Source of the DNA: Xanthostigma xanthostigma
Lineage: Eukaryota > Arthropoda > Insecta > Raphidioptera > Raphidiidae
NCBI GenBank assembly: GCA_963575645.1
Contig: OY754475.1
Coordinates: 22,916,509-22,980,508 of the forward strand
DNA: 64,000 bases
Direction of reading: 5' to 3'
The notes beneath the pieces were generated by a model, which saw only the letters and a program-made list of their open reading frames with translations, did no database searches and was not told the origin of the DNA. Positions 48,401-58,700 of the stretch are shown here, piece after piece; within the stretch, counting starts at the first letter, position 1, and the number at the start of each line of letters is the position of its first letter. The position numbers and the translations under genes are program-made.

Positions 48401-51400
48401 AAAAAACAGTATCGGCTTACCTTCAGTTTCATGCTGAGCTGTTTGAAGAAGTCCGGTTTATCGGTGCAGTGCGAAAGAAGCGTCCGCAGGTCGGCGATCG
48501 TGTTTCTGACGTTATCGCAAGCGACCTGTACTGGCGCCAGTTCTTCCGTGTAAGTATCGATGACTTCGAACCAGCGCAGAATGCCCGGCAGCGAGCATTC
48601 CGTTACGAATATCGTCCGTTCTTTCCACTGCGTCTGGAAACAATACGATTACGAATTGCGTTTATGCAAATAGCTTTGTCAATATTTTCACGAAACGGAG
48701 TACAATTTTCGAAAGAACCGTTTGCTTTTGTTTTGATACTGTTTTGTTTTTAAAATGCTAGCGTTTTGTTTCAATGCTTTTGTTGTTCTGTTATGTGTTC
48801 TGGCAGCCAAGTGACATAAATTCCACTAAAGATCGATTTAGACGATAAATCTGGTTGTCGACCAAGCAGTCAATTTTGGTTGTTTGTAGACAGGCTGGAC
48901 AAGTGTTCGGAGTAAAAAAAAAATGACGCGGTCAGAGAGTGCTGTTTATGGACATACCTTGAATTCATTTTCCTTATCGAGGATTCCTTTGTGGATGACT
49001 CGATCGAATCTAAACTTCCTCACGTCGTTGACTAAATAATATCGCTGTATCTTCTCCGAAATGTCGGTGCTGTCTAAGACGGGGTTCGGTTCCGGTATGG
49101 GCTTCACGTTGAAAATTTGGATGTCTGTAACAAACGTATATAAACGTAGTTTCGGATTCGACCGTCGACTATAGACGCTCGACAACCGAAGTCACTAGCG
49201 TCTATGCATATTTTTCAGAATCAAAATTACTAAACGTACATTGTCCGTCCGAATTGACCACCGAATCGTCAGGAGCCGTGATCTTCGTATAGATCTGGGC
49301 GCACGGAAACTCAGTCAAAAGCCTGTGCGTAAAGTCACCCATTTTCTCACACTCTTCTCCCCGATATACGAACTGCTTGTTCTGCAAACAATTTGTTTAT
49401 TGTTTATTGTAGTTTCAACAGGGCAAGCCCCATACAAAAATATAAATTTGAAATATTTGTGTAGCTTAAAAAATATAGTAAAAAAAAATTAAAATATAAG
49501 TAATTAAATAAGGAGTATTACAAAAATATTAAAAAAATAATACAAAAGTTTATTCATATTTTAGTAAATTTTAGTAAATTTGAAAAAAAGACGGTTAATA
49601 ACGAACGACACGTTCGACAAGAGTACAATCGAAGCCGTCGAATTATTCCCGGAGTACAAACGTCTGGTACTAGCAAAAAATAAAAAAAATTGGTTGTCTG
49701 TAAAGTTGGTTTACGGACGATAGTTTTACGTGATAACGTCATAGAGAAACATTGATGAACTCTCTGACGTCACGCGAGATGAGAGAGAACTGCGTACAAG
49801 CCGACGCTTGGGCCGATCGTGCCTCTCTATCGCTTATACCGCGCTCTCGCTTGCACGCTCGGGCTCAGGCGGTGTTTCATCAATTTATAAGACGTTATCA
49901 CGTCAAAACAGAACGAAAACACTTACACGAACGAACAATGGAAATCCGAGCCCGTAGAAACCGACTCTGAAATATTCGGGGTCCAGCCGGGTCTTCTTTA
50001 GGATATTGTCGAAAAACGTAGCCTGCAGTTCGAGCACTTGACTAAGTTTGGTGAAATCGAATAGTCGAGTCTCGTAGAGCACGGCCAATTCTTTCAGAAG
50101 TGGAATGCCTTTTTCCCAACACTGAAAAATAAATTTTAAATAGTGTCAGAACCTTGATTTTGCAAGTACTATATCTGTTTGATCGAGATTCTATGTGCAA
50201 GACGTGTTGCCTACTTTCAGGCTATTAAAATAGATTCGACTCACCTTTCCCATATCGAAATAGTTGATGATCTTGTGGTAGAGCATGAGTTTCAGCTGAC
50301 ACTCGGGCATGCCGGGAAAAGCCGGATCGCCTGCCGACAAGCCGACCGACCAGCTGAGCTGATCCGCGTGAAGCTTCATTGTACAGCCGGCTTCGGTGAA
50401 GTTGCGAGCGCCGACGTGCAAGTCGTGAAGCTTGTAAATGTAGCGCAGGTACATCTCCTTGCGATTGATCTCGTTCTTGTAGAAATTCTGCCGATACGAA
50501 AAAGAAACTGTTGTGTCGTACGTTTTTAAATCGATGCTTTATAACTGGGGCCGGGCGCTTTTTCCGATAAATCGATACAAAAATTCATAATTTTAAGAAA
50601 TAGCGGCAAGTCGATAATTATATATATATCGAATATATTTGTCTCGATGTATCGATATATCAGCAAACGATATAGATGCAATAGCGTCCACGCCTAGTCA
50701 TCGACATAGCCTCCGTAGTCGTACAAGCGATAAATAAACGAATGATCGATAAAATATAATTACAAATACTTACCAATAGATTAACAGTGCATGACATTCG
50801 TTTGTCTCTGTTCTCGTCTCCTTGGATTACGCTACGATAATCGAGTAGGCGCTCCAGTAGTCGAGTTACTGAACTAATGAAAGCCGTTCCGCTATCCTTC
50901 CATGCCGGGTCTTCGGCTTGCACCCGATCGAGAAGCCTTAACGAAAATTGTGAGGTTAGTTTCGGTTCGATCGTTTCGCGAAGACATTCAGAACGACATT
51001 TGTATCGATATTTGAAAAACACGATGGCGAGCAAAGCCTGTATGTTTCGACATCAATTTCGATCGACATTTTAAATAAGTTTATTAAAAACAATTAACGA
51101 ATCTATTTTTAAGCTCAAGACAAACGAATAAATATAGTATCTAACACAGAATAACGATTTCATACAAAAAATACTCACACAGCGCTTAGGTGCTCCCTTT
51201 ATAAATTAAGTAAGCGTGAAATGTATTCATTTGTTTAAAAAAAACAGTATCGTTACAGCTTAAATAGTTGAAATGACAAATATAGAAACAATTGCTAATG
51301 CTATCTATAACTAAAATATTTCACCAACTGGAACGACTGATTAAAAAACAAAATAAAAAGAAAACAAAAGAAACTTGTCTACCAATATGAATGAAGAAAT

Positions 51401-54400
51401 AAAAAAACAATGTACAATCAAACAAAAGAAAGCATTTTTATGTGGTGATGTAAGACAACTGGACAATCAGAGTACCTTACAAAAAAAAAAACAAAGTTAC
51501 GGAATGAACTATAAAAAATTGAATAATGTACTACAAAGATTATTATTTCGGGTTCGTATAGTTTCGTTAACGGCTAAAATAAATTATGCAAAACAACTCA
51601 CATAGTGTTGAACAGCTGTTTGTATTCATCGTCGCCCTTGTTCTCGCTGATCAAGATGTCCAACTTGTCGATAAGTTCGGCTTCGACTTGTTTGAAATTG
51701 CCTCTGGCGCGCTGTTCGCACTCCATCATGTCGAAAAATATGTGCAGCGTCGCCTTTCGGAGCTCCCATTCCGGCACGAGGGTGACTTCGAGGAACGGAC
51801 CGACCATCGACGGAATGAAATGCAACTTGTGCTCGCCTGGTGAACAGACACTGATCGTCAAGCGGCAATTCGAATTATAATTTTATCGAACAAAAACCAA
51901 CACTTACCTAAATGCGACCACATCGAAAGAATCTGGAAGCCCATGAGGACGCGCATGTCTCCGTATTTTTCGATGATCTTCTCTCGTTTCACTTCGGAGA
52001 ACTGTTCCAGCTGGAGCGACTGTTGGGTCAGATATGCAACGGCCAAATTGAAATAATTGATCCATAGCTGAAAAAAAATCATAATACGTATTTACAAAAT
52101 CGTGGTGTATAAACATGAAATAAGTAGTGTCCGACCAAAGCTTCGGCCAAAATGGGCCGAAGTTTTGGCCCAAGCTGAAGGTTTCTAATGAGCGAGAACG
52201 CGATGGACGTCTAGAAACGATTTAAATTATCTTTTTATATTATATAGTCAATGTAAACCTTAAATTTAAAAGTTTTAAAATTATTTATATTATCAATTGT
52301 AGCTTGTAGCAGTTGTAGCCAATTTAAACACAATTTTTTAGGGCTTTTAAGTATTTAGCTCTGGCCGAAGGTTGTGTGCAATAGCTATAAGTCATCTGAA
52401 AAAACTTTTTTACCTGATGATCAAAATGTCCAGCCCGGCTGTCCAAGAACTTGAACGCGAGAGGCTGAGCCAATTCCTGCAACGCCTTCAGCATGACGTT
52501 GTTCGCGGCCATTCGAATAACGAGCCAGTCGGATGGAAACACCTGGAGGGAAAAAAAAGCAACGATTCCGTCAACGTGACGAGTCGCAATCGATCGATCG
52601 ACGCCGAACGGCGCCCGACGCTTACCTGTTGTTTGACGAGGTCGCGAAACACGAGGAAGACGCGAAGCAGGAAGTCTTTGAGCGGCTTGCGGTCGTGAGA
52701 CGAGCCCATCAGATCCTCCCAAAGACGGGAGTAATGGTACTCGTCGAGGAGCTGAAGCAAGCCTATTAGACAGGCCACCAAACATCCCTGAAATACGAAC
52801 AGAAGATTTATAAAATACTAGTCGCTACCCGCGGTTTCGCACACGATCGAGACAAAACACGGCAGTACCACTTTAAAACACTATGTTTATTACACTCTGA
52901 TTTTTTTTTCTTTATCAGACGAACGTTAATTTTTTTTATAGCTTAGATCAGGGGTCGGCAACCCGCGGCCCGCGAGCCTATACCTTGCAGCCCGTGAATA
53001 AAAGTCTTATATACCTACATAAATAAATAATTAAATTAATTTTCACAAATCCTTTTTCTTATGATATTGAGGATGTACTTAGTCATTTACAAATTAACGT
53101 GATTGATCTTCAATCTAATGATACTCTCAAGAACTCTTTCTTTGAAATCGAAGATCTTGTTAAATTTTATGTCAGTTTGCCATCTAATTTTGACGAATTG
53201 AAAAGGTTTGCTCTGCAATTAATTACAATTTTTGGTAGTACTTACTTATGCGAACGAACCTTTTCGATTCTCAATTACAGAAAAAATAAATATGCTTCTC
53301 GTCTCACAGATGAGCATTTGAGAGCTATTCTACGAATTGCAATTATAAACCTGGAAGCTAACATACAACAAATAGCCACTCAAATACAATCTGAAACGTC
53401 ACACTAATTTTTGTAAAAGAACAGTTCTATTTTGAAGTTCTCAGTTAAATTTTTAATAAAATTCAAATGAATGTTTTCGAATTTTTAATATCACAAATAC
53501 CTATTATTAAAATTATGAAAAATTGCGGCCCGCCTTTATTTCAATTTGCCACTATGTGGCCCTTGCTTGCCAAAACGTTGCCGACTGCTGGCTTAGATTA
53601 TAAGCATCGAAAATGGCGAGCACAGCGCCGACTATCGTTAAAAAGCCAAAGTGAGAGAACAAAAATTTGTTAACAGTTGTAACTGTTTCCCGATACCCGA
53701 TTCATGCCAGGCAGAAGTTCACTTACCAGTACGGCGGCGCTCCTATCGATGATGATGAGAACCGTCTGTATGAGCATGTCGAGCGTGTTGAGGCAAACTG
53801 TCTCGACGTCGTGATGAATGCAGTTGTTTACTTTGCCCTGTTGATCGGCGACGCGTCGCTGCTTGTACAGGAAACTTATTATGTCGGCCAGCGTTTCGGT
53901 GCAAAGTCGAAGTTCGTCGCGTCGAGCCAAGTGCAACCGCAAGTGGCGGCACAGCGTTGCCAGCAAAACGTTGCGCGATTCTAGAAAAACAAAACGTTGA
54001 ACCTGTATTTTACACCGCACACTACGGAAGTGAAACTTCGACACAGCGCAGACAAAAATATGCGTTTTAATATCGGTCCGTTTATCGTTACGACGTCGCT
54101 GAACGTTGCACGAACGTTCCAAGCGGCCGGGAGATAGGGAAGTAGTAATTTTTCGGCACTCACCGTCGTCGTGGAACAGTTTCGTCGTGACAAGTTGTCG
54201 AATGGCGACGATCTTCGCTTGGGTCAACTGCGGAGGTAGGTCGCGCGGCAACGTGTCCAGCATAGTAGCCGCGAGGCGCGTCACTTCCGATACCGGAAGC
54301 ACCATGGTGAGCTGTTCGTAAACCGCGCTCATCGACTGCAACAGCGCCACCTGGAAGAAAGACGACGACTTAAAAACACCGCTATCTATGCTGATGTTAC

Positions 54401-55663
54401 AAAGAGGTGAAGGCTGTAAGTAACCTGAGTGGGCAGTATGACTTCGTACTGCAACGACAGCATGTTGTTGAGCGCAGTCAACACGGAATACAGATCGCGC
54501 TTGAAGCTGTCCTCGAATTGGCCGCCGGTCGCCCTCGAAAACAGAAGCCGGCTCTGGATGATCAGTTTGAAAATGTATTCCAAGCTGCGGAAGCACTTTT
54601 GTATCGGCTCCTGTTTTTCGGTCGACGAGACCCAGTCGGCGCAGTGTTGGACGCTCGACAAAAGACCTCTGCAAAGCAAACGATAACAATCGGATAAGTA
54701 AATTCGAATCGGTTTTCTCGGTGCGTTTCCGGGAAGGTCCCGAAAACAACGTGACAAGATTCTGGAGAAAACGTTTTGAGATAAAGAGCCCTTTTACACG
54801 ACAGACCTATAAATTTACAGGAAAATATTTTTTTAAGTTCTCGTCGTTGGAATATGAGGCTTGATAACATTCAAAGCTCTGCCGATTCAAAGATACGGAA
54901 CCTAAAAAAAAAATTGGTTGTCTGTAAAGTCGGTTTACGGACGATAGTTTTACGTGATAACGTATTCCGCTCGAATATCATATTTAATAATACATAACCT
55001 AAATTTTAGTAGCTGTCAAACTTGGGCCGATCGTGCTTCTCTATCGCTTATACTGCGCTCTCGCTTGCACGCACAGAGTCAGGCGGAACGTTACGGCGTT
55101 ACACTTTTTCGTGCGTGCAGCTGGTGTTTCATCAATTTATAAGACGTTATTACGTCAAAATAAAAAAAACTCGGGTCGCAGTGCGAAACCCTGCCGACAA
55201 TATAGTGTATTTGCTATTATAGGCAGTATGGCTCCCTTATATAAACTTTACTTTATTTTTGAACAAAATAAAAAAATTAACCCCTTAATACACCCCTTAA
55301 AATAATATTTTTTCTTAATTTTAATATTGTTATCAATACAACAAATTAAATTCACCCTTCACTAAATAAATCCATGTCTACAAACGTTTTCATAAAATTT
55401 TTAAGTCCGGTCCTGTCGGGCCGATTTTAATGAAATTTTGGTAGCACATTTTAATCATTACTAAAGGGTTAAATTTCAATTTTGAAACGATTCGGAGAAA
55501 TTTTTAGGTATTTTTGGGCCCAAAAATATTTTTCAACCCCTAAAACCCACCCTTAAAGCGGCCCGATTGGGCCCATTTTAAATAGGCTTCGTGCGGTGAT
55601 GGATTTCAACATGTGGTCCAAATTTCGTTAAAATCAATTAACTCCTTCGAAAGTTATAGCCCG

Positions 55664-55721
<58 letters not shown>

Positions 55722-58700
55722 CATATATATATAAACATTTCCAAAAATGGTGCAAAAGTGTTTAGGAGGCTATGAAACGTCGAGAAATTTTGGTCCGACC
55801 CCTAGGTCCCGCCATCCCACCGACGCCAATAGTGTAAGTGCCTTATGGCAAATACACTAAAAAACAGACTTTCAAGCGACTCACTTGTAAACCAAAGCGG
55901 CAGCGAAATGCTGTTTGATATACGCGTCCATCACGGGTTTGAAATGCTGGAATTTGCTCTCGTCGAGCAAATTGAATATCGAAACAAGAACGTGAAACAC
56001 GAGGCCGCTGTGCTGCGTCGAATTGCCGTCCTCTGTCGAGAACAGCGCGAACAGTGCGTCCAAAACGTCCTGCAGAAACTTGACCAGCTCCTCGTCGCCC
56101 AGTCTCAGGACGCGAGCCAGCGATTCCTGGATCCGTTCCGGATGCGCTTTCCATTGAAGCAGCGAGAGGAGGTCGCCTGTGAAAAATTTCAATGCGAAAA
56201 TAATATCGACGTACACTTCCCTCCGCCCGTTAGTTTTGTCTACGCTAATTTCAGAAACTAGTGAACCGATTTCAAAAACTGATGAGTCGATTCCTCCCGA
56301 GCGACAGATTTTCTTTTTGGAAGCTGCCCTTGCTCCAGAAACACTGCAGCCTTTCGGGCTTATCGTGCTAAATATCTTATACCGCCCCTATCCGGTAGAA
56401 TACCAGCTCATACAAACTCATCTCAAAATTTATTAGAATGAATCTTAAACTCTCTAACTCGAATATTTCCTTACGACATCCTTCATGAAAACTCTATAAC
56501 TCGAATTTTTCGGCGTCTCCCTTGAAGTCCGACTTACAAAGGACTACCGTAATATTAAGAGGTACGATAAGTGAGCGACAACGTAAGACTTACCGTTTTG
56601 CGTCAGCTTCGTGGAGCAAAGCAGCGTCTTCACGTAGACGGTTTCTTTCTGACTGCGCGAGAACGCCGGATGGGGCGACCCGTGGTGTTCCGTGTCTTTG
56701 TTGTCGCTCGTCAGGCCGACGTACGCGAGCGAATCCAGCCTCGCCGCGTCTTCGCACTTGTATATGTACAACTCGTGTTGGCCGTCCTGTATCGTAGCGC
56801 CGTCCGGACCCATCAGACGGATGAACGAGAACCCGAACAGCTTTTTGTCAGTCTTTTCTCGTGCTGCGAACAAAAAGAAGCCGTCAAAGGGTTTCCACTA
56901 AAAGCTGGAAGCGTTACCGATGTAGTATCGGAATCGGGCTCATCGCTAGCAACAATTAGCGGTATCGGCGTTTAGCATCTGTTATAAATATTTCAAATAA
57001 TTTTTCCCATTCAAAATCACTTACTGGAACAGTGTCTATACTCGAGCCGGACGTGAGATCCGGAAAACTTATCGATGGGAACGGTGAGGCGTATGTTCTC
57101 GGCCCACCACGGTGAATTGTGATGGTAAATGATCATGGAATTGTACACGGACATCCCTTCCATTCCCGAAGCGCCCCACAAACAGTTCTGGAATTATAAA
57201 CAAACCGAAATGAACACCTGCAGGAAAAAGTAAAGCGCCACTACAAACCGGCGGTACTCACATCGATGACGGCTCCTTCGGCGTCGAGCACCCTGACGGT
57301 GACTTCGATGTTCTTTCCGGTCGATTTTCCGCCGCGTTCGAAGTCGCCGTGTTCGAGCGTTAGATACAAATCGTTCCGAACGTCTCCGGGCATGATGACG
57401 TCGGCGAATCCGAGCTTCCGCGTTAGCAGCGCGTTTTTGAACAGCAGCGGGTGGTCCGATCGGACCTGCGACAGCTCTCCGTCTAATGTTTTTAACGATA
57501 TCACAATACCTACAACAAAATACATCATTAGAGAGATTATTGAGACTCTTTAGACACTCGACAACAGAGTGCAGTACATAAGAAACAGTTCGTTTCAGCG
57601 AGCCAGTTCGTAAAATTAACTACACACGTACAGTTAAAGCCGATAATCGAACAACTTACCGTAATTGGGCTGACCGGACAGCGGGCTGAATTTACCGTTT
57701 TGTTTTATGATAAATTCGTGCAGCTGATGGAAATCTTTTTCCTCGGTTTGATAAATCTGAAAAATAAAAAAAAATTGTTAGGATTTTATATTTAGTGTAT
57801 GCCGTTATTGGTTGGGGAGGATTACATAAAACAGCACTAGAACCATTGGAACGTTTACAAAGCAGAATACTCAAAATAATAGGCCTACAAGAACATAATC
57901 ACAATAACCCATTAAAAATTAAGCAGGTATTCGCAATAAATGCAATAGTTCATCAATACAGTAAATTAAAAATGGAATATAACAATTATCCAGTAAATAC
58001 AAGAAATAGAAGTGTTGAAGTGCCAAGAAATACATTAACTAAAGGAAAAATGAGTTATATAAGTTATGCAAAGAAGTATTTTAATGTTCTACCAAATAGT
58101 TTAAAGAACTTAAGTGTTAAAAATAAGGTGTTAAAAAAGCAAGTGAAAAAGGTGATAAGACAAATAAAAGTTGATTAGTAAATTAATAAAATGCAGAAAT
58201 GATGTTTTTGTGATAAAAAAAAACCTAAAGACATAATTGAAATAAAAATGTGAAAAGAGAATAAAATAAATAAAAAAAGTATAAGTATAAAAAGAAGGAA
58301 GTAAAATGATATGTTAAATAAATTTAATTATATATTTAGTTTGTAAGGGCCATTCTATGTACGGGCAACATAGCCCCCTATAGGTCCGATATTATTATGT
58401 ATATCGAAAAAGTGGAATAAATTATTAATTATTATTATTATTATATATTAGACACGGAGGTAAAATCTGGATTCGGTTCCGGCCGGATCTCTTCCAGAAA
58501 CGGTTGGCCTTCGTTAAAACGCAGAGAGTTTCAAATTCAATATCGTTTACCTTGAAAGTATATTCTTTTTCGTCGACATCGTTCTCTTTCGGCGTCAGTA
58601 GTTCGGCGAGGCTGAGAGCGCCGACAGCGTGGGGCCTTCGAAACACGTGACCGGCAGACGACTGGCCCTTCTCGATTTGTCCGCTCCGTCTTGTGCTTTC

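Noticed and set aside
53670..54749. A 359-residue minus-strand open frame
   Set aside because: It runs through three spg exons and the introns between them. Only the exon portions, delimited by splice sites and family similarity, are real.
55845..56261. A 138-residue plus-strand open frame
   Set aside because: Antisense shadow of spg exon 8, which encodes a conserved DOCK segment on the minus strand.
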